The notes beneath the pieces were generated by a model. The model saw only the letters and a program-made list of their open reading frames with translations, had not been told where the DNA came from and did not search any database. 64,000 nt of DNA, taken from positions 37,641,193 through 37,705,192 of the forward strand of contig NC_089723.1 in the NCBI RefSeq assembly GCF_035083965.1, read 5' to 3'. Positions 31,369 through 42,810 of the stretch are shown one piece after another. Position 1 is the first letter of the stretch. Every line of letters starts with the position of its first letter. The stretch is from Branchiostoma lanceolatum. Taxonomy: Eukaryota > Chordata > Leptocardii > Amphioxiformes > Branchiostomatidae. Both the position numbers and the translations under genes were made by a program.

Positions 31369-34300
31369 TCCCCAGTTCTTGGGGTTGGATTTGGGGTCGG
31401 GTAGTGGGTTGATGGCCGGCACCAGGGACCCCCTGTACTGCTCCAGCTTGGCCTGCATCTCCTTCAGCTTGTCCGGCATGGTGTCAGCTAGGTTGTGGTG
31501 CTCTGTGGGATCGTCTGCAGAAGAGACAGTCGAAACATTATTATGGAAAATCCGTACTGCAATAAGACAATTCACTGTTTGAAATACCGCACTTGCAGTA
31601 TGATTCACGTCAAGGTTGAAGGTCCCTAAGACATAGCCTGACAAAATCGCGCTCCTGGCCGGCGGCCCGACGGTTAACGCCCCTTAGAGAAGAGGGTCAT
31701 TAACCCCAGCCAGCAAGAGATTGTGTAAACACGGGCTATACCTAAGACATAAACACATCTTAGGCCATGGTCGGCTTTGTGTAATAGAGGCTTAAGACGC
31801 GCTTTTCCCATATCCGTAAAGGCAACCTAAGCAATATTAGGGCGTTGAAAGTCCTATTTTCAAAATCAATTTTCTAGTGATTTCTATCCATAGTAAGTTT
31901 GAATAACACTATCCCATTGCAAAGCGACCATCATGGAGCAAACATGCGATGTCGTTGTGTGATGGGAACTCATTGATCTGAGCACTTGGAGGCCAGGCCA
32001 TTATTTCAACTCTTACGAACATGCATTATTTGACCGATTAGTCCCGAACGCTTCCGGACAAATAATCACGTGGTCATGTCTCAATGTACTCGGATATTGT
32101 GACCAATGTGACGCCATGCGACCGGAAGTTACCGAAAATTGTCGACAGAAAATGGTTACGGCTGGATTCTGGGTTGATTTTTGGGTGGCACCAATAAATA
32201 AGATACCCCTTCTGCGACTTGTTGCTGTACTCTTTATAAACGCCCAAAGCATGAAATAATGATGCCAATGTGCTGATATGAGGAAGTAAATGTCAATTTC
32301 ATATAGATTGCCTCATCCAGAATATTTCCAGTTTTACCCCCCTGAAATCGCTTAGGGCACCTTTGAGGTTGAAGAGCCAGGTGCCGGTTGTGGGGTCCCC
32401 GCTGTCAAGCTGGCTGTCTGTCAGGTTGTCCGGACGGATCCACCCGTCAGGCCTCCCAGCTGTCCCCTCGATCAGCTTGTAATCACCAACTCTGATGCAC
32501 AAGACACAAGTCATAGCAGTCGCTGGGCATTAATCTGTGTATTCTACATGCCAGGTTACCATCCATTCTTGTACGTAAACGGGTGTCTTCTTATTCTGTA
32601 ATGTAGGAACTGCATTCGTGCTTGTAGGACTGTCCTCCATGAATAACTTTAAATTCTTACCCATCATCTAGTGTCATCGTTTCCGAATGTTGCAATTGTT
32701 GAATATTGAATATAGAAAGAACAATACATTGTTGGGCACGCGAATTGATGAAAAATTGGTTTGATATACGTAATAAAAGTTCGATCTGCTTGACGTCGTC
32801 AATGCTGCATACAGACTCGGTACGAATATATACATGTGCAGACTTAGGGGTACGGTTAGGGTTTAGGGTCAGGCTTTCGGGTTAGGGTTATGAGTTATAG
32901 TTTTGGGTCATATAACTGAAGTTTTACCTGATGGCTCCCTGTTTAGTTGGGAAGACGTCGTCAATGTTGTAGACAAACTCGGTACGCGGGGAGGGCTGTC
33001 CGGACAGGATGGTGTCCAGCTGGCTCACCCCGTCCATAGCGGCATCTGCAATCACAGAGAATCAGGAATAGACTTGAAGTGAAGTATCAACAATTAGTCA
33101 TACTTTACATGTTACATGAACAATATGGAATAAACTGGGAAAACTGAAAACTAGCTATAGCCATTATCAAGATGACTAGTCTTTAGTGCAAGCTGATGAT
33201 GAGCAGTGCCTTACAGTGCCTTAATAGAGAGTATCATGTCAGAGTCCTTCTGACATACCAAAAGTAGAAATCTGCCTTAATGTCAATTTTGTCAATTAGC
33301 CCCTTGTTATGGCCACCGACCAGAAGATTAGCACTGTGTGGCAGTTTATCTTTCTCAGCCTGATAAATGAATTTGACATGTGAAACGAAGTACAAAGGAA
33401 AATAGCCATACTGAAAGGCTCGTTAAAACATGACATGTAATGTCAAAAGTAACAGTCTACAACTCGACACCTACCCGCCGTACCACCTGCAGCTGCCAGG
33501 ATTGTTGGGAACCAGTCCACAGCGTGGATCATCCTAAAAAAATCATTGTTACAAATCATTCCCCTTTCACAAAAAAGACATCGTCGGTTCAAGCCAATAA
33601 GACAACGCCTTATTTCTGAACAGGATTCTAAAATCACAGAAACAGGCACACACTGTTTGATCATTTGCATTGATACACATGTATGTTATCAGTGTAATTC
33701 AGTTTCAGACACAAAATCATATACAATTTCGCCGTACAATGTCTTCTCTGTGTAAATATACTAGTATCTTATTATCACATTTGGACCTACTCATTGTTGG
33801 TGTAGCCTGTTTTCTGCAGCATCTTGCCGTGCGCGAAGGCCACACCTCTGGTGCCCCCCTCCCACAGGGTCACCTTCCCGCCACGGAGCGGGTAGTTGTT
33901 GCCACTGGCAACGATCCAACCGCCATTCTGGGGGAAATTCATACTTTTACAACTTCTTAGATCTTTATTACCAGCACAAAATAATCAAGAGTGCAATGTA
34001 TGCAGAAGCATATACGGTTGCGGTTTGTGTGATGATATTTCTCTTCTTGGTGGAGAATCAAAATCCAACCGGAATCAAGATGGCGCCGCTATGACGTCAA
34101 AATCCAACATGGCGGCGACCATGGACGTCGACAAAAGCAGTATTGGCTTTCGCCATCCCAAACTTGTAAATAACATATCGTAGATTACAATATCGATACT
34201 TAACAGATAGCCTGGTAGAAGTTACTATAAAGCGTATTACGTCAGTTGTGAAGATCACAAGGGTGTTGTCCCACAGTCCGGCAGTCTTCATCGCCTTGGT

Positions 34301-37300
34301 AACGTTACCGATAGCCTCATCCAAGGCGCTCACCATACCTGTAAACCACCAATCGGGCATAGATGAAGGTTGGACATCCAGGTAATATGACATATTTTTC
34401 TAACTACGATTTAATCCACTTTGATCAATAGATGAGTTGAAATTTAGGACTTATAAATGGGAGGCCACACTGACACATCCCTAGCATCCAGATCGATCGC
34501 AATCAGTGATTTCGCAAGGTCGCAGTCCCTACCCTGACATGTATATCGTGTTTAGATAATTTTTCTCTATTGTGTCACTCACATCGGAGCAATGAAAGTT
34601 TACCATGCTGAACTTACCGAGAAGTTTTCTCCTGTTTTCATTCTGAACGTTCATGTAGATGTTTTCGAACCGTTTGGGAACCTGCAAAAGAGCGGTAACC
34701 TCACATTGAATTCTTGAAAGACACATTTTTCTCCCTTCTTGGTACCTTTCTCAACATCAATGTGTAGTTCAGTGTAATAAACACAGAAAAGAAATATATT
34801 TCATTGCGTCGTTGATGAATAAGTTATGGTTATCACATTAATGTAAAGTTTCCGTCAGAGTGTCAGAGCCCACTAAAGTAGGACGATGATACTCGGAGGT
34901 ACTCGGCTTGAATCATTATGATAGTATTAGTATAGTAGGGATAGAGGTGTTACGAGGATAACCACTAGGGCTACATGAATTTCTAGAAAGCTGTTTCTTT
35001 GAAACCTTCCGAAATAAGATCCGTGCGAAACTCAGTCCTCACCTCTATATGAACGCTTAGGACAAATGATGTTGGACAAGGCGATTTGGAGTGATGTATG
35101 TACTTATTTAGTCCCGGCCGATGGCCGATAGATGATGATGAGTCCTCACCTCTAAAGGTTCGTGCACGTTCTGGAAGGGCAGGTACAGGAACAGCGGCGT
35201 GTCTGCGGGGTGCTTCTCAATGATGTCAACCATCCGGTCGGCGAAGAAGTACTGCAAGGAAAGGCGATCTGTTTGTTTCATCTACTATATGTAACTGTAC
35301 ATGTACAGGCTCAAAGGCAACTCCTGGGTTACTTAAACCCAACCGTTGAGAACTGGGTAAGATAGATGAGATAGAAGGAGTAAAGTATGTGGGCTTCTTC
35401 TCAATGTCAACCATCCGGTCGACGTCCGCGAAGAAGTACTGCAAGGAATAGCTATTTGTTTATTTTATGTTCTGTAGATAACTGCACATGTACAGGCTCA
35501 AGGGAAGCTAGAAGCTGAGGGTTGCTTAAACCCAACTGATGAGATGTGGGTGAGATAGATGATAAAGACGGGTTTAAGTCCGCGGGGTGCTTCTCAATAA
35601 CATCAAGCATCCGGTCGGCAAAGAAATACTGCAAGGAAGAATAATAATATCAGGTGTATTTGCAGCCAGTGCCACAGGCAGGTACCCAATGTGTAGGGTA
35701 ATGAGGCTGTTTAACGTGTTCGAGGCACCTCCTCGAGCACGGGACCCCCGTTTTACGTCCCTCCCGGAAGACGATGCTTTTAATTTTTCTACTTCGATAA
35801 GGTCATCGGTGAACAATGCTCAAAATTGACTGAAGTTACTGCAACCTAACTGAGAGCAAAGTGAGATAGATGAGAGAGAAGGGGGTAAAGCCACTCAGGT
35901 GGTTCCAACAAGGTGACTTCAAGTGGTTCAAGTGGGCAATGCCCATCAGGAAATCAATCACGAGAAAATTTCTGAGAGATACAGTTCTATAGGCGGGCGT
36001 GCGTTTCTTAGTCCAAATGGAGTTCAATAATGATGAAGACAATTGAAGTTTTTAAAGGGAACAATATTTCCCTACAAAAGATGAGCATAAGGAGGAGGCT
36101 GAACATCATGAAGAGGAGTGTAAAGATAGGGACGTTTCACTCACAGTGCCGTACTGCCCGTTCTTTGTGTTGACGACTTCTTTGTCGTCTCTTAAGTCCA
36201 GTCCACCAGCTCAAAATATGGAAATAAAATGACAAATTGTCAGCGGATGTCAAAACCCACTTTGATTTTTCATGTATTTAATTTATTAAAGAAGGAACAA
36301 GCCAAGGATTAGTCTCGGGGTGTAGGCAGGAGAGTGCCTTTGGTCAAGGGTTTTGTAATGTTTTGTCAGACAAGCAGTCCCAAAGACCGAAAGCGATTAG
36401 TCCACTCGTTTAGCCTTTCATCCAGGCCCCATATTAAGGCATATCTTTAACACTGTCACTGTCTTTTGTTGCTTAATGTCGAATTTTGCTGGGTGGCCAG
36501 GTTTGACTCTTTGTTTGATTGTATGGTTAACAGAAGCTTCAAACAAACAAACAAACAAACAGATAATTTCAAAAGTCGTTACCGACGACATGAGTGTAGT
36601 AGTCCTCATCTGCATTGTAGTAGCCGTAGAAGGAGTCGAACCCGCGGTAGGTCGGCGTGTACTTCCAGTTGCAGAAGCCAAGATGCCACCTGCAACATGA
36701 CAGAACAGAAGCGTCAAATACGTAACATGCAATAACCGCGTGCCCATGAAGCTGGTGTGTCGTGCCGATGCTTTGTCGTAGACTGGATACCAGACTGCTT
36801 CCAGGGCCTACACAGGCCAGCTCCCCTGCTCCATGACCTACAAAGGCCAGCTCATTGGCTTCAGAGCCAACATGCCCTCATGTTTATCCCAGACACGCCT
36901 GAGCGCATGCACTCATGTGTGTTCGGTGGTAACATTTTCTTCGGGGCATGTTGGCCCTTGAGCCGATGGCGTTTAACTCAGGGGGGCTGTAGCAAAATTT
37001 CCTTGGGGTATGTTGGACTTGGAACCAAGGAGCTTTCCTGTGTAGGCCATGGAAACAGTCTGGCTAGTCATGCTGCTATGTCTATGCTACAGATAATGAA
37101 ACATACATTCAACAGCAGACTTACTTGCCCACCATGTGGGTGGCGTACCCCAACTCCTTCAGTTTTTCCGGCAGGAAGGTGAAGTTGGACGGGATGGCCT
37201 GCGCCTGCTGCGGAAAGAACACCAGGTGCTGCAAAACACAAACAAGAGTTCGAAGATCTCAAACCTCCGTGAAGCCGTGAAGCAGTTGATGAGCTTGTCT

Positions 37301-39678
37301 TGTGGTTAATTGATTATACAAATAAGGTTTCAGTTAACATTACATATGTCCATTGATAATTTCCAGGCAGTCTACGGTGAACGTGACTAGCATAAGGGAA
37401 ATCAAGGGAAATATGTAACTCCCAGTGAACTGGGAGGCTTTTTATTGACCCATGACCTTGAATGTCTATCAGTTATCAATTCTGACAATACTGAACTTCA
37501 CCTGTCATTTTAGCAACTCTGACCTTTACTTTCTGTTACTCTGCAATGAATGTGACATGCATATGAAAACAAATATTGCGGACACACGGATAGGCAAACA
37601 TGCAGACAAACAAACAGACATAAACCAAATACATTTGGCTTGAAATTCGGTATGTGAACATTAATTTCCCAACCTGAGACCCCACGCGGTACGGGAAATA
37701 CCCGGTCATGAAGGCAGTTCTTGACCTGCATATTACAAAAGAGAACATTAGTCTATCTGTCTAATATCTTAACAACGTTAGACTTTAACATTGATGCAGG
37801 GTAATCACGTAGTGGTTAGTAGCTAGTACCTAGTATAGTCTCTCTTTTATGTCACTACCAGTAGAGGATTATCCCTTGAACGGCGCGGTTACATTCGATT
37901 TTGATTGACAGATTTATTGGTCGATCGATTAAATAATCTGTCGATTGATTGATGGATGGATTGATGTATCCATTGATAGATAGATCGGTCGATTGATTAA
38001 TACGTGGATTGATTATCGATTTATCGATAGATTCATCTATTTATTGATACTGACGGCGTGCAGACGTAGTTGACGTAAGACTGGTTGAGGATGACGCCTT
38101 CGTGGGCCAGCTGGTCCAGAACAGGAGTTTTGACGTCAGGGTTGTGCCAGCCTACGTCATTCCAACCTGGACGCACAGAAGAAATATGTGGGGAGTTTTG
38201 CATACTCTCCAAGCAGAGGAGTGGGTCCGGCTGGTTTTTGACGTGTTTTTAGGCGTTTTGTCGGGCTTTCTACTTTGTCATGTGGGTTGGTAAGATAAAA
38301 AAAACATGACAAAGTAGAAAGCCCAAAAAAAACGCCTAAAAAACGTCAAAAAGAAGCCGGAACCACTCCTTTGCTTGGAAAGCAAATTTTGCAGTAAAAG
38401 AAGGACATACGACAGAAATGGCCCATTTAACTTTCTCACCGGCACTGTTACTGGAGAATGTCGAAAGTAAATTCTATTTGAAACTGTTTGAATATCTCGA
38501 GAAAAAGACATCAATGTGACATTCCTCTTTTCGCCAGCACATAATACAACAGCAATTTTGAAAAAAAAAGTCTTTTATTGGTCAGCAATTACCCGTGCGA
38601 TGGTAGCCTTTCTAGTGCTGGGTTTACAAGCACGTAATACACATGAGCAACAGATATATATTTGCTCCACTCTTGCACTTTGTGGAACTGTCGCAAGGGT
38701 CGGGGCGGCTGCCATTCGGCACCACCAGGTGAGCTCAATACGACCCTCCCCAGCAGCAATCGTTCTACCACTGTGCGTAAAGGCATCACATCTGCACGAC
38801 TGTACATTGTTTGTCTAGTTTACTCCGAAGCGGTACACGCACGGAGTTAATATTTGTACAAACCAAAGTCCAAAACACCTTATGATAAGTCGACGATGTG
38901 TGGCCGTGGAGGGTCCCCCTCCCATTCACAAACACACGCTCGCTTACCCAGTGTGGCTACTTAAATGATTTACCTAAATCGTTCGTGACCAAAATCTTTA
39001 AATGTTCACGGTTTTCACGTTCATCTCTCCGTCACAAAGTTTCGTTTCCAATTTTTTTACAACTGAGCTGTTGAATGTGTCAGTCGCTTAAATATCTAAA
39101 ACAACCTCATTTCCCGCGAAATCAAGTCTTCGCGAACGAAAATGAATTTACACTAATTTTGAATGTATTATCGTTTAATGTATTAAGTTGAAGTCGATCT
39201 GAGCTATTGAAAAGTGTGGCCACGTCCCTTCCACATTGCTCCTACATTACTACATTCCCGTCAGGTGTATTGGGATATTCTATAAGGATCTTCCTTTTAT
39301 ACCCGTCCTGATGTTTTCTGTGATATTTGTGTGGGACCCCTAGGGCCCCCTTTCGCTGGACGGAGTCAGCTGAGCGACCGTTCAAAGACCAAAATTGGAT
39401 TTTGTGGCCCTTGATTCCATTACTTGCATCTGGAGTAAGATGCAAGATGATTGGAAATACAACAAAACAAGCGATCTGTCTAATCTTTTTTTAAACTCAA
39501 TGGTTACAGCGAGGTCGCAGCCTCTGCCAGACCTATACCTCTATCTGCCCACATTTTCCTTACCTAGGTCGTCGGCAACGATGAAGAGTATGTGGGGCTT
39601 GGTGGCGTTCTCCCTTCCGGGTTGTGCGGACACCACGGCCAGGGCCCCGGCAAGGAACAGCAGCGCAACTCGCAACAT
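31342..39678 (-). CDS. Arylsulfatase B-like enzyme, complete, 14 exons
   Basis: The - strand exons in coding order are 39678-39564, 38166-38055, 37725-37674, 37228-37125, 36689-36583, 36209-36145, 35251-35150, 34681-34618, 34338-34241, 33927-33791, 33533-33475, 33045-32928, 32491-32361 and 31514-31342. All phases agree: 1437 bases, 478 aa, stop TAA. The protein has a signal peptide (about residues 1-18) and metal-binding Asp36/Asp37 in V-A-D-D-L-G. The catalytic signature [11 protein letters not shown] has its formylglycine Cys at 74. M-V-G-K-W-H-L-G (Lys128, His130) and T-T-D-N-G-G (Asp273/Asn274) follow. [11 protein letters not shown] and E-G-G-T-R-G-V-A-F are ARSB-like. ARSB removes 4-sulfate from GalNAc of dermatan/chondroitin sulfate in lysosomes; activity here is inferred. 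The gene runs against the polycystin gene. Exon 2 must end at 38055 (donor gtcagt), because the donor 3 bases later would break the frame. Confidence 0.93.
35150..35251 (-). CDS. Sulfatase exon whose 5' end is repeated in the intron
   Basis: This exon (34 codons, phase 0-0) encodes [18 protein letters not shown] and [12 protein letters not shown]. Its first half, with its 3' splice site, recurs twice in the upstream intron (35383-35443 and 35577-35635), spaced about 187-190 bp. Those copies diverge and lack a usable 3' half, so the copy at 35150-35251 is the functional one. Confidence 0.85.
35251..35640 (-). repeat. Tandem duplication of an exon start with its 3' splice site
   Basis: Units about 187-190 bp long begin at the splice junctions near 35251, 35438 and 35628. 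Each holds gtactgcaagga (or aatactgcaagga), a block acatgtacaggctca, ttaaacccaac and gagatagatga. Two extra acceptor sites with about 50 bases of exon therefore sit in the intron. Copy 2 has a 6-base insertion in the A-D-R region. Copy 3 keeps [17 protein letters not shown] and then diverges. Confidence 0.8.
35690..35780 (-). mobile_element. SINE fragment
   Basis: gtttaacgtgttcgaggcacctcctcgagcacgggacccccgttttacgtccctcccgg matches the middle of the tRNA-derived SINEs (compare 3150-3200). Neither end is present. Confidence 0.5.
37890..38045. repeat. Degenerate (GATT)n/(GATA)n tract
   Basis: Imperfect GATT/GATC/GATA repeats ending about 10 bases before the sulfatase exon-2 donor on the - strand. 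Confidence 0.75.
38185..38400. repeat. Hairpin MITE next to sulfatase exon 2
   Basis: ccaagcagaggagtgggtccggctggtttttgacgt, then aggcgttttgtcgggctttctactttgtcatg, is followed after about 10 bases by the reverse complement. The element starts about 20 bases upstream (on the - strand) of the exon-2 acceptor. Confidence 0.8.
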
Positions 39679-40160
39679 GGATGTGGTAAGGACAGCCGAG
39701 TTAACTGAAGTCTAAACTGGTACCTGTCCTAACACCTACAGAAAAAGAGCACATGTAAAAGTGTCCAGAGTCCTGACCAATGTGACTGTCACGTGAATAC
39801 GTAACGGTACACAATTTGAGGTGGATGTTCTCTCGGTTGTTGATCCTTAGTCGTCGTTACCGTTCATTGCTATTTCAAACCATACTGCAGTCCAGCAAGA
39901 TATGTTAGAGTAAGGGAAATGGTAGGATATGCTAGTCAGCTAAATTATGAACGGGACACGTACCCTAAAATTTACAGACTAAAAGAAACTGTACCGATAA
40001 CAGTGCCCAGACTAATGTTACTGTCACGTGAGTAAGTGAAATAAACGTTTTGAGGGTGATGTTCTCTCGGTCGTTGACCCATAGTGGTCCGTATCATCCA
40101 CAGTCCATTGCTGTATCAACCAACGAGAAATATCTTGTATGGGTAAAGGTTAGCGTGTAT
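39679..40160 (-). promoter_or_regulatory. Sulfatase upstream region with two CLEAR-like boxes
   Basis: GTCACGTGA occurs at 39788-39796 and 40023-40031, 110 and 345 bases upstream of the sulfatase ATG. The CLEAR element bound by TFEB/TFE3, which drives lysosomal genes, is GTCACGTGAC, so each is a 9-of-10 match. The two lie in a diverged tandem duplication: both copies share tgactgtcacgtga-like sequence, gatgttctctcggt, a gttgayccwtagt-like block and a cattgct-t-tcaa block. No TATA box was found. Confidence 0.55.
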
Positions 40161-41030
40161 AAGCGTTTTGTCTGTTTGGAACTTTGTTTATTTTGCATCA
40201 TATTCCCATTAAAGTCAAGGGTAACACAAATCAAACGTGCCGCAATCCAGTCAGATACCCGCTTATGCTTAGGTCACAATTTCACCGATGTCCGTATAGG
40301 GGATGTAGCCGAAGACACAAATTTTTGTCTGCCAGACACCAGAAGGGTACCTCTAGGTGTTCTCACGATTAGCTCACGGCGCCTATTTGTTACCGGGTCC
40401 TTCGTTGATTTTAACTGTAAGTGTTAAAAAGTTCCAGGGCCCCGGCCGGGCCCAAAATAGCCCGGCAGCCACAGGGTGCTCCATGGGGCCACGTTGGGGT
40501 CACGCCCGTAAGTGCCAAAAAACAGTCTATGAACTGCCCGGTAGGGCCCCTTTTTCGAATTGTGACCTAAACATTAAAAGGCACAGCGTGATGAAGGTTG
40601 TATGGCGTTGTGTGCCACACCTCTGTCTGTCAGGCCTGACACACTTTCGGAGGATGTGCCTTTTATCCCTCGTGGCCTAGTTAAATCACCTTGATCCCAT
40701 AATTAAGTAGTTAGACACTATGGCTAGAATATCTAAATCTTTTAATCCTACGTACAACATTGGAAAAGCAACTCATTTACACACCCTTTCCACTAAAGGC
40801 TACAACCGCTCACCGACCACAGATTTGGTAGATTGGTCAATGAATTTCATAAATGAAGAATGATTTTTTGTTGCCTTTTAAATCATACTTTTACACTTTG
40901 CATCATATTCCAATAATGTATGAAATTCAGCGTTAAGCAATTCCAAATTTGGTCGCTGTACGGTCGCTGAGCGATCGCGGTGTAGTTGAGATCTGGAGGG
41001 GGCCTTATGCACAGACTACCCATGCCCAGG
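40161..41030. repeat. Intergenic spacer with GC-rich interspersed repeat
   Basis: Bases about 40254-40580 are an inverted copy of the element at 47450-47740. Shared marks are gacacaaatttttgtct against acaaatttgtgtcttc, gcgcctatttgttaccgggtcc against gacccggtaacagataggcgc, and the ggccccggccgggc palindrome. Nothing coding was recognised up to the TATA box near 41081. Confidence 0.6.
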
Positions 41031-41080
41031 GACGATCGTCCTGATTCCGTCTCATTAAGACACGTCACATCCTGTCGTGA

Positions 41081-41265
41081 TATATATAAGCCGCCGAACC
41101 GGCCCCAGCCCCCTCGGGCTGTAGCAGCTGTACCGACTCGTTTCACAGTCCTGATCGGGAGACAGGGCAGCCTCGTCCGTGGCTGAACCTCACCGGCGTC
41201 CGCTGTGAGCGCTACCACCCGTGTGGCTGGTCCCAGACGCTGTAGGACCCTGCTTGCGGAAAAAG
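41081..41265 (+). promoter_or_regulatory. Candidate TATA promoter and leader exon of the TRPM gene
   Basis: TATATATAAG at 41081-41090 is followed by GC-rich sequence without repeats. A 5' splice site, aaaaag|gtattt, lies at 41265/41266. Transcription from about 41115 would give a roughly 150-base noncoding leader exon spliced to the ATG exon near 42.8 kb. This is inference from motif order, with no transcript evidence. Confidence 0.4.
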
Positions 41266-41974
41266 GTATTTGTTTGAGTCTTTATTCATTCATGAAAAAC
41301 CAAATGAATCGGACTGCTGGCTGATTTTTGTTGAGGTCATAGGGGAAGAAGTGAGGGTCAAGTAAATTATAACAAAGATACTGATTATATGATTACAGTC
41401 CGAATATATTCTTAAAAATATATGAGTTGTACAAGATAAATCTATATATGTATGTATATGTGAGTCATGTTGCAGAGTTTAAATATACGTCAGACGTAAA
41501 TACGACCACGCCCCACGAGTTCACTGAACTATCAACAATCTGAGCAGTGATATTCTGTGTATGTTTATGCTTATGTTTATGTTTGGATGATATTTGTGAC
41601 TCAAGCTGACTAGAACAGGGAAGGATAGTACAGGTATCTATTTCAATGATTCCCATGGAAATTTGATTCGAGCTTAACTTAGCTGTAGATAAGTTTATTT
41701 GGTTGCGATACAAGCTTTATTCATCAAAGCGGACACCCAGATACATCCAACATCCAAACAATGTCGCAGAGAATATCCTTGTTATGATAGTGGATAATAA
41801 AATCCTTTGCACACAGCCAAATACTTCATACCTAGCCGACGTTTCCCTGACCTGTCTGCTGTGCACAGTAGAATCAGTCAATATTGCCCTGAGGAGGTGA
41901 TAGACCGAAATCAGTGAAAGGTCAGCTAGGGGTTAACTCTTTGGTTGAGTGCAAAGAACTCTGTTACCCAGCGA

Positions 41975-42340
41975 TTTCTGTATCTGAATCTATCTAGCCG
42001 GTATAACCGCCATTCGTCGTAACGACCTGTCACGTCTAACCTTCGCATATCTAACTGCATGCATTGTTTAAAGCTATCTAATGAGGATGCTTCCACTGTA
42101 CTTGGTTGTAACGAGTTCCATTCTACGATCGTTCTAGGAAAATACGAAATTTAGACACATCAATCCTCGGTTGGAAAGTCTGATACTTAAAGGCATGGCT
42201 ATTTCTTGTCCTTTTCTGAGCTGGTATTAGATACTTATTAGTTGGTACGTCCACCAGTTTATTAATCATTTTGTACATCATACAAAGTCTGGACATTTTC
42301 CTTCTCTCCTCGAGTGACATCCACATTTACCAACCCGATG
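41975..42340 (-). pseudogene. LINE reverse-transcriptase C-terminus (family A)
   Basis: A - strand frame (42326-42123) reads L-E-E-R-R-K-M-S-R-L-C-M-M-Y-K-M-I-N-K-L-V-D in short, then R-T-R-N-S-H, the usual tail of CR1/Jockey-type reverse transcriptases. It runs into the 3' UTR shared with 17830 and 22935. It is 5'-truncated. Confidence 0.65.
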
Positions 42341-42810
42341 AAATTATCCAGGGTTGTTATGATAGAATAGCCATGTACGTACAACTCACATGAGAGCATT
42401 GCTGACGAGGACACGGACCGTGCACATTAATTACGCCACGACAAGCAGCACGTCACCCTTCAGTAACGCGTGATGGCCTTGTCTGTAACATGTTCAACAA
42501 CTCACAAGACGCTAAAGTACTACATAAGAGTAACAGGGACCTGTACACATGTAATCACTACCACATTACCTTCGAGTATATGTTTTCATGGCCACTAGCA
42601 CTGGTTGTTTGTTTGCATTGAGGGTATGATGTTGTTGTGTTGATTTCAGGCGTTTAAGTTGCGTTTATGTTGGGTTTGTGGACTGTTTTGACGCATCTTC
42701 AGTGAACCAGAATAAATAGAATGATTGGTTCAGATCGTGCAGGTTTCTGTCAGACGAAGCGCGGAGAAAACAGGACAGTTAAGTAGACATCACCAACGTC
42801 GAACAAAGAA

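Noticed and set aside
38052..38054. Alternative donor for sulfatase exon 2 (TCA|gtatca)
   Set aside because: It would break phase and alter the C-x-P-S-R site. The donor gtcagt three bases earlier restores C-T-P-S-R.
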